From contig JAYFPZ010000002.1 in assembly GCA_034927445.1 (NCBI GenBank), forward strand, positions 1 to 64,000: 64,000 nucleotides of DNA, in the 5' to 3' direction. Source of the stretch: PHAA01 sp034927445 (GTDB lineage Bacteria; Bacillota; Syntrophomonadia; Syntrophomonadales; Syntrophomonadaceae). The notes beneath the pieces were generated by a model. The model ran no database searches, was not told where the DNA came from, and worked only from the letters and a program-made list of their open reading frames with translations. Shown here piece by piece: positions 27,001 to 35,404 of the stretch. The stretch's first letter is position 1. Every line of letters starts with the position of its first letter. A program made the position numbers and the translations under genes.

Positions 27001-27287
27001 TTTCCTACCGCCTTCCCATCCCGTTTTATATCGGTGCTGATTGCATAAGGCGAACTGCGGAAACCGGAGGTTTCATAACTGTGGTTACCATATACAATTC
27101 TGGCTTTACATACCTCGGGAAACTGCCAGCCCGAAGGTATTATCCGCGTCAACTCCCTGAAAATTTCAGGCAATGATAATCTTTGATTGTTTAATATTTC
27201 ATCCACCTGGTAGAGACAATTTAACTCTTTGGCTCTCTCTTTCAGGTTATCCAGCCTGTATTCATCAGGCGCTTGCCTATCGTTCAT
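24087..27287 (-). CDS. PEP/pyruvate-binding domain protein fused to a nucleotidyltransferase domain
   Basis: A cytoplasmic protein of about 1066 residues with unusual architecture. Residues 1-140 look like a GAF-type sensor, followed by a helical region. From about 350 a PPDK N-terminal ATP-grasp-like domain shows GKIGGKGAGLFVAQQIL, CPLIVRSSSLLEDQIGAAFS and EFASDGDNFYLLQCRPQS. A segment with LMGPGRWGSRGDIKLG and SFGTHFFQDLVES follows. The last 90 residues carry a nucleotidyltransferase motif GSTNNGTAGPGSDIDILIHF. The phosphohistidine and PEP catalytic domains of true PEP synthase are absent, so a regulatory or protein-modifying role is likelier than metabolism. It starts at ATG 27287 after GGGTGG, 35 bases downstream of gdhA and upstream of glnA. 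Confidence 0.75.
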   Translation of the reverse strand: MNDRQAPDEYRLDNLKERAKELNCLYQVDEILNNQRLSLPEIFRELTRIIPSGWQFPEVCKARIVYGNHSYETSGFRSSPYAISTDIKRDGKAVGKVEVVYITEVIKSEEGYFLEKELKLIRTIADRIAQTILRRDFEPVLREWNLSKVQTNGSGAPLSEWMVIVDLMSRTDQSMLLHICRKMINYLCLSGIKEAEEVLWALGTDSRDFFELGELNYPSEKIPLGNLNHIREKTFRIAASHLSDTEIWIRLNNWIQEEKAYPLIKAVDRLDASVKEIVKVITRYSYNMGDNSLSYSPMGHWLVVALIRRFLSDKLEFINIARQHIEIKDFYDVVSRLIFPEGSHGKIGGKGAGLFVAQQILAQAGEDMPLLQSVKVPKTWYITTDEIKEFLHYNNLEELNLQKYKELFEIRIDYPNIIQLMKNCEFPEGIVKSLAMALDDFGDCPLIVRSSSLLEDQIGAAFSGKYKSLFLANQGSKQQRLEALMDAIGEVYASQYSPDSIQYRSERGLLDFQEEMGVMIQEVVGRRIGPYFLPLFAGVAFSNNEFRWSPRIKREDGLVRLVMGLGTRAVDRVGDDFPVLVSPGQPGLRVNIIPEEMKRYSPKKLDVINLERNNFETIELSSLLKEYGHFIPNIQHILSIYTPEYVKKPLAFDIDFERDDMVVTFDGLIKDTSFIKKIDLIQSMLKEKLGTPVDIEFASDGDNFYLLQCRPQSFSSDTIPAPIPQDLSAQDILFSANRYISNGIIHDISHIVYVDPDGYNSLHRLEDLTRVGKAVGMLNMLLPKQKFVLMGPGRWGSRGDIKLGVQVSYADINNTAALIEIARKKSNYVPELSFGTHFFQDLVESNIRYLPLYPDDKEVVFNELFFKRTESILEKLLPEFAYLEDVIRVIDIPLACNGNVLKISMNADLERALAYLTAPSSEITQGYIEINKNQKVFQPDEFYIDDKFWRWRYHMAERIAERLDMDRFGVKGFYVFGSTNNGTAGPGSDIDILIHFQGDNQQYQELLHWLKGWSLCLAEINYLKTGYSSEGLLDVHIVTDEDIARKTSFAIKINAVTDSAHPLKQK

Positions 27288-27322
27288 TAAATCCACCCTA
27301 CCATTTCATGATTTACTACTTA

Positions 27323-28609
27323 TTATACCCAACCCCGCATCTTAACAGCTTGAGCTACGCGGTTGATGGATATTACATAAGCGGCATCACGCATATACAG
27401 ATTATTCTTCTTGGCAATAGCCCGGACTGCCTTAAAGGCTGAAGTCATCTGCGTATCAAGCTTTTGCAGCACTTCATCTTTTCCCCAATAATAGTTGGCA
27501 TTGGATTGAACCTGCTCGAAATAGCTGCAAGTCACCCCGCCGGCATTGGCCAGAAAATCAGGGATTACAAACATGCCGCTCTTGCGGATGATCTCGTCCG
27601 CCTCCGTATTGATAGGGCCATTGGCGCCTTCAGCAATCAACAGAACCTGTTTGCTGATTTTACCCACATTATTCAAGGTAATCTGGTTTTCCAGCGCAGC
27701 CGGTATAAGGACATCTACATCCTGTTCAATCCAGGCATCCTCGGCCAGGATTTCACAACCCAGATCGAGTACCTGATTTTTGTCTATGCTCCCATAAGTA
27801 TCAGTTATAGCAATTAAGGCAGATATATCCAAGCCACTCTTATTATAGAAGGTATAGGCTTGCTTGTCAGTGTTGTCCCAACAGGAAACCGCCACTACCG
27901 TACCGCCCATTTCCTCATACAATTTGGCGGCGTATTGGGCAACATTGCCAAATCCCTGTATACTGGCCGTTGTTTCTTGAATTCTGGTTCCCAGTCCATT
28001 TAGGGCTTCACGGATAGTATAAACCAAGCCATATCCAGTAGCTTCGGTTCTGCCTAAAGAACCGCCCATTCCCACCGGTTTCCCGGTAATAAAGCCCGGA
28101 AATCGGCCGCCATGAATCAGTTCAAATTCATCCAGCATCCATAGCATATGTTTGCCATTGGTCATTACATCCGGTGCCGGTACATCTATAAAGGGCCCCA
28201 CATCTTTGGCCAGCTGCCTTACCCACCCACGGCACAGGCGCTCCTGTTCATTTTCGGTCAGATTACGGGGGTCGCAAATTATTCCGCCCTTTCCCCCACC
28301 CAGAGGTATATCAACTACCGCACATTTCCAGGTCATCCACATGGACAAGGCCCGAATCGTATCAACGGTTTCCTGGGGATGAAAGCGAATACCTCCCTTA
28401 GCCGGGCCCCGGGCATTGTTGTGCTGAATGCGGTAGCCATTAAACACCCGGGTGCTTCCATCATCCATCTGTACCGGTATGGTAAAATGATATTCCTTCA
28501 TTGGCTGACGGAGCAATACCCGGGTTGCCTCATCCAGCCCGATAAGTTGTGCTACCCGATCAAATTGAGATTGGGCGTTTTCATAGGGGTTGTAGGAACT
28601 GCTTGCCAT
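27323..28609 (-). CDS. gdhA: NAD-type glutamate dehydrogenase
   Basis: Catalyses reversible oxidative deamination of glutamate to 2-oxoglutarate. A 428-residue protein of the hexameric Glu/Leu/Phe/Val dehydrogenase family: the substrate site GPAKGGIRFHP, catalytic-lysine motif PLGGGKGGI, DVPAPDVMTNGKHM and the Rossmann motif IQGFGNVAQYAAKLY. It resembles GudB/RocG. It heads a likely operon with the PEP-binding fusion gene. Palindromic GTATAC operators lie upstream. Confidence 0.95.
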   Translation of the reverse strand: MASSSYNPYENAQSQFDRVAQLIGLDEATRVLLRQPMKEYHFTIPVQMDDGSTRVFNGYRIQHNNARGPAKGGIRFHPQETVDTIRALSMWMTWKCAVVDIPLGGGKGGIICDPRNLTENEQERLCRGWVRQLAKDVGPFIDVPAPDVMTNGKHMLWMLDEFELIHGGRFPGFITGKPVGMGGSLGRTEATGYGLVYTIREALNGLGTRIQETTASIQGFGNVAQYAAKLYEEMGGTVVAVSCWDNTDKQAYTFYNKSGLDISALIAITDTYGSIDKNQVLDLGCEILAEDAWIEQDVDVLIPAALENQITLNNVGKISKQVLLIAEGANGPINTEADEIIRKSGMFVIPDFLANAGGVTCSYFEQVQSNANYYWGKDEVLQKLDTQMTSAFKAVRAIAKKNNLYMRDAAYVISINRVAQAVKMRGWV

Positions 28610-28674
28610 TAACTCTGCCTCCTTGTCTTTGCTTTAGATTTATCTAATCAATTATAACCCAGGAGGCGTGCACT

Positions 28675-28707
28675 TTGTATACATTCATATTGTATACAGT
28701 ATACAAT
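28675..28707 (-). promoter_or_regulatory. gdhA upstream GTATAC operators
   Basis: A TGTATACA half-site pair (28676-28683) lies beside a perfect 9-1-9 palindrome (28689-28707) built from ATTGTATAC and its complement. The core matches the palindromes upstream of glnA. The rest of the spacer to 29004 shows no gene. Confidence 0.6.
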
Positions 28708-29004
28708 ACATGGTATATCCAATTACCCTAATTTGCCTTGTTCAAACTTCACTTTTAGCTTCTTCCTTATCATAATTGGGGGCCCCAGGCTAAATTCTTT
28801 CCAAAGAGTCGTTCGGTCTTAAGCTTCCGTGTCTATCAAACTTGGGGAAGGTCATTTTTGATATGCTCTACTTTAGCGGTCACGACAAATATTTCAACCC
28901 GGTCGCACGCTATCCATTCCTTTGATATGGTACAACGGTCTCCTCCCCTCCACCATTACGAAGTTGCCGCGGGGAATCTTGCAGCAGCATAGTATCCCCC
29001 TGTC

Positions 29005-29490
29005 TTAATTTTCTTCCTTTATATAATTTTTTTTGAAAAGGCTGAATCTTTCGAATACATCTTTATGCCTGCCAAAAAACTCATTTAAAACCTTGATACT
29101 TTCAACTGTGTTGGCATTAATATTGTGTTCAAGCAATTCGGTTTGAATCAGGGCATCGGTCTCACAGCCTAAAAATCTCAGAAAATTCTCTATTGTTATA
29201 TGACGTTCCAATAGGTATTTTCCAATCTCTGTACCATTTTCGGTCAGGGTTATAATCCCGTACTTTTCATAGTTTAACATACCTAATTCCCCAAGCTTTT
29301 GCACCATCTTGGAAGCAGATGAAGCCTTGACATTCAATAAATCAGCAAGCTTATTGATTCTTATATAGCCCTCCTGCAGGCTGTTTCTGTAAATCATCTC
29401 CAGATAATCTTCCATAGCGGAAGTCAGCAGTCTTTTATTTTGTGCCAGAAGCTGGTATCCCCGGACAGTCCGAAACTCTTTATTATTCAC
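29005..29490 (-). CDS. DtxR/MntR-family metal-dependent regulator
   Basis: An N-terminal winged helix (SAMEDYLEMIYRNSLQEGYI, INKLADLLNVKASSASKMVQKL, GMLNYEKYGIITLTENG) is followed by the metal-binding dimerisation helices (HITIENFLRFLGC, ELLEHNINANTVESIKVLNEFF). Members sense Fe2+ or Mn2+ and repress uptake genes. It is divergent from feoAB, so control of ferrous iron uptake is the natural inference. There is no C-terminal SH3 domain, but FeoA, itself an SH3 protein, is the next gene. The GTG at 29490 is favoured by ribosome-site spacing; GTG at 29499 is possible. Confidence 0.85.
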   Translation of the reverse strand: MNNKEFRTVRGYQLLAQNKRLLTSAMEDYLEMIYRNSLQEGYIRINKLADLLNVKASSASKMVQKLGELGMLNYEKYGIITLTENGTEIGKYLLERHITIENFLRFLGCETDALIQTELLEHNINANTVESIKVLNEFFGRHKDVFERFSLFKKNYIKEEN

Positions 29491-29569
29491 TTTTATCACA
29501 CCCTTAAATGAGTTAACAAATTTAATTATTTAATTCATATTCGTAACACCTATTGTTTATATTTCATAT

Positions 29570-29604
29570 GTTAGTGAAGGGAAACAGTTTTGCTCCCCAC
29601 TAAC
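29570..29604 (+). promoter_or_regulatory. Hairpin immediately upstream of feoA
   Basis: GTTAGTG-aa-GGGA (29570-29582) pairs with TCCCCACTAAC (29594-29604) apart from a 2-base bulge. It ends 6 bases before the feoA Shine-Dalgarno sequence. It could be a DtxR-type operator or an RNA structure affecting translation; no T run follows. Confidence 0.45.
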
Positions 29605-29625
29605 AATTATAGGAGGCATGAGTCT

Positions 29626-29865
29626 GTGAATAAAAATTTTATACCCCTCAATATTCTGCCATTGGGAAAGAAAGGGAAAGTAAAAGAACTTACTTCTAAC
29701 GGACCTATACGAAGAAGAATACTAGATTTGGGTCTTATTTCAGAGACCGAGGTGGAGGCCCTGCAGAAAAGCCCATCAGGCGACCCTACGGCATATCACA
29801 TAAGAGGTGCGGTTATTGCACTTCGTTCTGAAGATGCGTCTAAGATCCTAATTGAAGCACTTTAG
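29626..29865 (+). CDS. feoA: Ferrous iron transport protein A
   Basis: A 79-residue cytosolic SH3-like protein that modulates FeoB. Conserved features are NILPLGKKGKVKELTSNGPIRRRILDLGLI, TEVEALQKSPSGDPTAYHIRG and VIALRSEDASKI. The GTG at 29626 has AGGAGG 9 bases upstream; an upstream in-frame extension is not supported. feoB follows after 75 bases. Confidence 0.9.
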   Translation: MNKNFIPLNILPLGKKGKVKELTSNGPIRRRILDLGLISETEVEALQKSPSGDPTAYHIRGAVIALRSEDASKILIEAL

Positions 29866-29940
29866 CGGTCTTTAGAATATATAAGCATGTTCGGAGCTTA
29901 ACTCGATTCAAAAAAATTTTAATAGAGAGGATTTTATAAA

Positions 29941-32091
29941 ATGGGCCCCCTAAATCAATCAATAGAGGTCAGCGTTTTGGAAAGCGAGCTTAGAATTGCA
30001 CGGAATACCCGTGATGATAAAATTATCACACTTGCCGGAAATCCCAATGTGGGAAAAAGTACCGTGTTTAATAGTTTGACCGGACTAAACCAGCATACCG
30101 GCAACTGGCCGGGGAAAACCGTTACCACTGCTCAGGGGAAATATATACATCGAGATAAAAACTTTATTATGGTAGATATACCAGGTACCTATTCGCTTAT
30201 GGCAAACTCATTAGAAGAAGAGGTAGCAAGAGATTTTATTTGCTTCGGAAATCCTGATGCCACGGTCATTGTAACCGATGCAACCTGTCTGGAAAGAAAC
30301 CTGAATTTAGTTCTTCAAACTCTGGAGATCACATCTAACGTTGTTGTTTGTGTAAATCTTTTGGACGAAGCCATGACGAAAAAGATCAACATTAATTTAA
30401 AGGGATTGTCAGAGCAGCTAGGTGTACCTGTTATTGGTACCAGTGCCAGAAGCGGAAAAGGTCTGGATGCGTTGATGGATGCAGTATTTGACATTACAAG
30501 TAAAACAAATACTACTTCTCCTATAAAAATCAACTATGATGATTCAATAGAGCGAGCTATTGATATACTGGAGCCATCCATTAAAGATCTTCTGGCTGAT
30601 AAACTCAACAGCCGGTGGGTGGCTTTAAAACTCCTGGACGGTGATAAGACCCTGCAGAAAGCGCTGCAAAAGTATCTAACCTTTGACTTGATGGCTAACC
30701 TAAGCGTTGTGAAGAAGCTAAAAGAAGCGCGGGATTTATTACGGGCAGCAGGGATCGAAAATGATCTTTTCAGGGATAAGATTGTCTCACAAATTGTATG
30801 CACTGCTGAAAACATCTGTAGAACGGTTGTTACTTTTGAAAATGAGAAATATAATCATACAGACCGTAGAATTGACCGCATCCTCACATCCAGAGTCTTT
30901 GGACTCCCTATTATGATTGGTCTTCTGGGTGTAGTTTTCTGGTTGACCATAACAGGCGCAAACTATCCTTCACAATTGCTTGCTACCTTCTTCTTTTGGT
31001 TTGAAGATCGATTAACTGATTTTTTTACATGGGCTGGCACACCCTCATGGGTTCATGGATTATTGGTTATGGGTATATACCGGACACTGGCATGGGTTGT
31101 ATCAGTTATGCTGCCTCCAATGGCCATATTTTTTCCTCTATTTACATTGCTGGAAGACCTGGGTTATTTGCCCAGAGCAGCATTTAACCTTGATAATTAT
31201 TTCAAGAAAGCATGTGCCCATGGAAAACAGGCATTAACCATGTGTATGGGATTTGGTTGTAATGCAGTCGGTATCATTGGATGCAGAATCATTGACTCCC
31301 CCAGAGAAAGACTGATCGCTACGATCACAAATAATTTTGTCCCCTGCAACGGTCGTTTTCCAACTCTGATCGTCATCATTACCATGTTCTTCGCAGGAAT
31401 TGTGGCTGGACCTTTTCAAACCATAATTTCTACCCTGCTGCTTACTGGAATTATAGTTTTAGGTGTTATTATGACATTGCTTATATCAAGAATTCTTTCC
31501 AAAACAATATTACAAGGAATTCCTTCATCTTTTACCCTGGAGCTTCCTCCATATAGGAGGCCTCAGATAGGCAAAGTTATTATTAGATCAGTATTCGACA
31601 GAACATTATTTGTTCTGGGTCGCGCTGTTATGGTAGCTGCACCAGCTGGTCTGCTGATATGGGTTTTAGCCAATATATATGTCGGCAATCTTAGCCTTCT
31701 ATCGCATTGCGCAGGTTTTCTCGACCCCTTCGCCAGATTGCTTGGCTTGGACGGTTACATTTTCATGGCTTTCGTCCTCGGTTTTCCCGCCAATGAAATT
31801 GTAGTTCCCATCATTATTATGTGTTATATGGCTACCGGAAACATCCTGGATCTTGACAGTATTGATCAACTGAGGCAATTACTGACTTCTCAAGGCTGGA
31901 CTTGGCTGACAGCAGTGTGTGTCATGCTGTTTTCTCTGATGCATTGGCCGTGCGGCACTACATGTTGGACCATAAAAAAAGAAACTCAAAGTTGGAAATG
32001 GACTTTGGTTTCATTCCTCGTCCCAGCTATAACTGGAATTGTGATTTGCTTTATCGTTGCAAATACAATTCGCCTACTGGGGTTAGTCTAA
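29941..32091 (+). CDS. feoB: Ferrous iron transport protein B
   Basis: Inner-membrane Fe2+ transporter with a cytosolic G-protein domain. G1 is GNPNVGKSTVFNSLTG, G3 DIPGTYSLM, G4 CVNLLDEA and G5 in GTSARSGKGLDAL, followed by a helical spacer and the membrane part with the Gate motifs (PMAIFFPLFTLLEDLGYLPR, MCMGFGCNAVGIIGCRI). The length (716) is normal. No feoC is seen. Expression is probably controlled by the divergent DtxR-like regulator. Confidence 0.95.
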   Translation: MGPLNQSIEVSVLESELRIARNTRDDKIITLAGNPNVGKSTVFNSLTGLNQHTGNWPGKTVTTAQGKYIHRDKNFIMVDIPGTYSLMANSLEEEVARDFICFGNPDATVIVTDATCLERNLNLVLQTLEITSNVVVCVNLLDEAMTKKININLKGLSEQLGVPVIGTSARSGKGLDALMDAVFDITSKTNTTSPIKINYDDSIERAIDILEPSIKDLLADKLNSRWVALKLLDGDKTLQKALQKYLTFDLMANLSVVKKLKEARDLLRAAGIENDLFRDKIVSQIVCTAENICRTVVTFENEKYNHTDRRIDRILTSRVFGLPIMIGLLGVVFWLTITGANYPSQLLATFFFWFEDRLTDFFTWAGTPSWVHGLLVMGIYRTLAWVVSVMLPPMAIFFPLFTLLEDLGYLPRAAFNLDNYFKKACAHGKQALTMCMGFGCNAVGIIGCRIIDSPRERLIATITNNFVPCNGRFPTLIVIITMFFAGIVAGPFQTIISTLLLTGIIVLGVIMTLLISRILSKTILQGIPSSFTLELPPYRRPQIGKVIIRSVFDRTLFVLGRAVMVAAPAGLLIWVLANIYVGNLSLLSHCAGFLDPFARLLGLDGYIFMAFVLGFPANEIVVPIIIMCYMATGNILDLDSIDQLRQLLTSQGWTWLTAVCVMLFSLMHWPCGTTCWTIKKETQSWKWTLVSFLVPAITGIVICFIVANTIRLLGLV

Positions 32092-32138
32092 TTAATCGTC
32101 AGGGCTGCGGCAGGTATTAACTAACCTGTCCCCTATTG

Positions 32139-32215
32139 GCCGCACAATTCATATTCATGCTATGACTCACTTGCAGAATCAAGAAAATTCAGGATTATAT
32201 GGCATACTGTGCGGC
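32139..32215. repeat. Distant inverted repeat downstream of feoB
   Basis: GCCGCACA (32139-32146) and TGTGCGGC (32208-32215) are perfect inverted arms separated by 61 bases with no coding frame. It may be a decayed small mobile element or a chance structure. Confidence 0.3.
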
Positions 32216-32259
32216 TATATTCAGAAGAGAATGGGGGGGGGTGCCTTGATCTTCCTCAA

Positions 32260-34548
32260 TTACTGCTGTTTTTTTGTCCTAGTAATCAGAATCTCCCTTC
32301 CATCGGTGCGCATCATAACCGCACCGTCCTGATCGGTTCGCAAAATCTGTATGTCGGCCTGGGTAAGCGCATCTAAGACTTCTTGATTGGGGTGTCCGAA
32401 GGTATTGTTCTCCCCTACTGAAATCAAGGCCCAGCGGGGGTGTAATTTTGGATAGAAACCGGGCAGGAGCGAGCCTCGGCTGCCGTGATGGGGAACATGC
32501 CAAACATCTAGCGGCAATTCTATTTTTTCCAGAACTGTCGCCATTATTGCTTTGGGTATATCCCCCGTCAGAAGTGCTGAAAAATCCCGGTAAGTCACCT
32601 GCAAGACGACGGATTGCGCGTTCATGTCCTCACCCCGGTACGGCCTATTTTCCGGGTGCAGAACTTTCATTTCTATTCCTTCTTCCAAAGCGAGCTGATC
32701 CCCCGTGCTTATAGTATATACGGGTATCCCGCGCCGGTCTGCTATTGCTCTAAGTTCCCGGTATTCCTCGCGGTCGGCAATACTGTCCGGCAAGGCCAGG
32801 CAGTCTACCTCCAGCTCGGCCGCCACGTTCTCCAAGCCCTTCATATGATCTATATCAGGGTGGGTGCTTATGATCATGTCCAGCCGGCGAATACCGCGGT
32901 AATGCAAATAGGGCAGAAGTTTTTTGGCGCCGACGTCATAAAATTTACTCCCCCCGCCATCCACCAGGATGAATTTTCCCTGAGGGGTTTTCAAAAGAGT
33001 GGCATCTCCCTGACCGACATCAATACATATCATCTCCAGGTGGCCGCGGTCATAGCATCTGGCCGGGAGCAGCAGACTGGTTATAAAGACCGTCAGCATA
33101 AGTGTGGCTGCCGCTCCATAGATTTGCCAGGACGGTTTTGACAGGGCCAGGATGCCGGTAAAAACAGCCGCAAAATATAATACCACCATACCCACCGCCG
33201 GAGTGGCTACCCAGATATAAGCTCCGGGTATTTGCTTGGTCCACTGGACAATCAACAATATCAATTCTATGCCCAGACCGGCCGGGTATAAAATCAAGGT
33301 CGCCAAAGCCGGAATCAGCGCCGCCAGCAGGAAGGCCATAAATCCAAGGATGACCGCCCCGCCGGCCAGCCAGGTGATAAGGATGTTGGTCAAGATTGAA
33401 ACCGGGGTAAACAGGTTAAAATAATAGGCTACCAGCGGTAAAACTGCCAGTTCGGCGCAGACAGGAATAAGGATCATATCCCCTACCCAGTTTTTATAGG
33501 GCAGCCTGTTTCTGACCAAGGGGAAGAGATAGATTAAACCCCAACTGGCCAGGATGGTGAGCTGAAAACTCAAGCTGAAAAGATTATCCGGACTGATCAG
33601 GAGGATAACCAGTCCGGAAATGGACAGGGCGTTAAGCAGGCTGTTTTCGCGGCCGCTGTAGTAAGCCAGCAATCCCAGGATTCCCATGATAACAGCACGA
33701 ATGACCGGAGCGGGCCAGGCCACCAGGGTTCCATAGATCAGCAAAATTAAGACCCCGCCCCAGAATTTACCGCGGGCACCCAATTTCATCAAGGATGTGA
33801 GCCAGGCTACCAGGATCAGCAGGAAGCCCACATGCAGCCCGCCTACTGAAAACAGGTGAACAATCCCGGTCTTTTGAAAATCACTGTATTGTTCTTCTTC
33901 CATACCTGCCCGTCCTCCCAGCAGCATACCCAATAAAACTGCCGCTTCATCCTGGGTAAGAGCTTGCCGGGTCACTTGTTCCGCCTGGCTGCGGAATAAT
34001 CCAATCCACTTAAGCGGTCCCGCTACCGGTTTGAGCAAAGCACTCTGATTAACTTTTTTAACCGTGAGATTATAGTAAACTCCCTGATGGGCCAGATAGG
34101 CAGGATAATCAAATTCGCCCGGGTTGCCCGGTGAATTCGGTGTCTTTAAATCGCCCCGCAATTTGACCAGGTCTCCCCGGTTAAACTGGCATTGGCCGAG
34201 ACAAACCACCCTGATTCGTTTCTGATAGGGGGAAGCTAGATCGGTCTTGAGGATAAAAGTGGTTTTATCCCCGTCATAATAGGGAATATCCTGTATAACT
34301 CCGCTAATCTCGGCATTGTTCAAAGCCGGCAGCTGTATAGGGGGTGGAAAAGCCATGAGGTGGCAATACCCTATCCCCGCCCCCATTACAATTATGACCC
34401 CTAAGCTCTTTGGACAAAATTCAGGGAAGATGGCAGCCGCTATCAGCAAAAGGATCAGGGCAGCAATTAGAAGTAACCATGCCTCGACCCCAGCTAACCA
34501 GATACCAGCAGCGAAACTGACAAAAACCAGCGGCCAAGTCTTGTGCAT
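32260..34548 (-). CDS. comEC: DNA internalization competence protein ComEC/Rec2
   Basis: Polytopic channel for single-stranded DNA uptake in natural transformation. N-terminal membrane helices and a DUF4131/OB-like domain (about 60-170) are followed by the Competence domain with LFSVGGLHVGFLLILVAWL, and a C-terminal metallo-beta-lactamase domain (ICIDVGQGDATLLKTP, ISTHPDIDHMKGLENVAAEL, DVWHVPHHGSRGS) that may degrade the non-transforming strand. The 762-residue protein is complete. It starts 5 bases after comEA. Confidence 0.93.
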   Translation of the reverse strand: MHKTWPLVFVSFAAGIWLAGVEAWLLLIAALILLLIAAAIFPEFCPKSLGVIIVMGAGIGYCHLMAFPPPIQLPALNNAEISGVIQDIPYYDGDKTTFILKTDLASPYQKRIRVVCLGQCQFNRGDLVKLRGDLKTPNSPGNPGEFDYPAYLAHQGVYYNLTVKKVNQSALLKPVAGPLKWIGLFRSQAEQVTRQALTQDEAAVLLGMLLGGRAGMEEEQYSDFQKTGIVHLFSVGGLHVGFLLILVAWLTSLMKLGARGKFWGGVLILLIYGTLVAWPAPVIRAVIMGILGLLAYYSGRENSLLNALSISGLVILLISPDNLFSLSFQLTILASWGLIYLFPLVRNRLPYKNWVGDMILIPVCAELAVLPLVAYYFNLFTPVSILTNILITWLAGGAVILGFMAFLLAALIPALATLILYPAGLGIELILLIVQWTKQIPGAYIWVATPAVGMVVLYFAAVFTGILALSKPSWQIYGAAATLMLTVFITSLLLPARCYDRGHLEMICIDVGQGDATLLKTPQGKFILVDGGGSKFYDVGAKKLLPYLHYRGIRRLDMIISTHPDIDHMKGLENVAAELEVDCLALPDSIADREEYRELRAIADRRGIPVYTISTGDQLALEEGIEMKVLHPENRPYRGEDMNAQSVVLQVTYRDFSALLTGDIPKAIMATVLEKIELPLDVWHVPHHGSRGSLLPGFYPKLHPRWALISVGENNTFGHPNQEVLDALTQADIQILRTDQDGAVMMRTDGREILITRTKKQQ

Positions 34549-34553
34549 GGCGT

Positions 34554-35180
34554 TTACCGCACTACGACCAAGTCTTTGATTTCGGCAAACTTTTGCTCCC
34601 CTATGCCGCTGACCTCGTTTAAATCTTCGATCTTGGCAAAGGGGCCGTGCAGTTTGCGATAATCAACTATGCGTTGCGCCAGGGTGGGCCCTATACCAGG
34701 CAATTTTTCATCCAGTTCCTGAACTGAAGCTGTGTTTATATTCACCTTGCCACCGCCACCCATACCGGTAGACGCGGTAATAGATATTGAGCCGCCGCCG
34801 AGTGCCTCCGTTGCAGGTTCCTCCCCCTGGGCCGGCACCAGGATAGCCTGACCATCCTCCAATTTTTGGGCAAGATTTATAGTATTGAGGTTGGCGGTGG
34901 GCAATGACTGGGCCAGGTCGATCGCTTCGTAAACCCGGGCGTCGGGTGGCAGCCGGTATACCCCGGGCTTTTGCACGGCTCCGGTCACATATACCTGGAT
35001 AATGTCATCCGTGGTTGGCGCCTCCGCCTCTGACTCGACGGCAGCCTCTTTAATAATCTTTTCCGGTTCCTGCTGCTGTTGATTTCTCAAGTCAGCATAT
35101 TTCATACCTCCGGCGAATACCAGTATGAGCGCCAACAAGGCCGCTGCCCAAATATAACGCCGATCCAAATCTATCACCAT
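34554..35180 (-). CDS. comEA: Competence DNA receptor ComEA
   Basis: Membrane-anchored protein that binds incoming double-stranded DNA. It has an N-terminal transmembrane helix (YIWAAALLALILVFAGG), an SLBB domain (IQVYVTGAVQKPGVYRLPPD), a Gly/Ser linker and a C-terminal pair of helix-hairpin-helix motifs (KVNINTASVQELDEKLPGIG, LNEVSGIGEQKFAEIKDL). The 208-residue length fits Firmicutes ComEA. It forms an operon with comEC; no other competence gene is in the window. Confidence 0.93.
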   Translation of the reverse strand: MVIDLDRRYIWAAALLALILVFAGGMKYADLRNQQQQEPEKIIKEAAVESEAEAPTTDDIIQVYVTGAVQKPGVYRLPPDARVYEAIDLAQSLPTANLNTINLAQKLEDGQAILVPAQGEEPATEALGGGSISITASTGMGGGGKVNINTASVQELDEKLPGIGPTLAQRIVDYRKLHGPFAKIEDLNEVSGIGEQKFAEIKDLVVVR

Positions 35181-35251
35181 ATTTCACCACCTTCTGCTAA
35201 TATTTCTCTATTTACCTTTTAATCCCTTTTTAAATATAAATATATTCAGAA

Positions 35252-35290
35252 ATAAAAAACGGCTTGAGACTTTCACCTCAAACCGCCTTA
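35252..35290 (-). terminator. Terminator of the first radical SAM gene
   Basis: The stem AAGGCGGTTTGAG / CTCAAGCCG, with small mismatches, is followed on the minus strand by GTTTTTTATTT. It lies about 115 bases past the stop at 35405. A similar hairpin lies at 37476-37503. Confidence 0.7.
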
Positions 35291-35404
35291 AATGTTATAT
35301 TTTCTTATTCAAAAGTCCTCCTGCCGTATAGCGATATAAAAGACCCCTGCCATTCTTCTACCCTGCTCTCTGACCGGTTAAGCCTAAAAGCCCATCCCGC
35401 TGAT

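Noticed and set aside
32139..32215. Insertion sequence downstream of feoB
   Set aside because: Only one 8-bp inverted pair and no transposase frame, so no mobile element is claimed.
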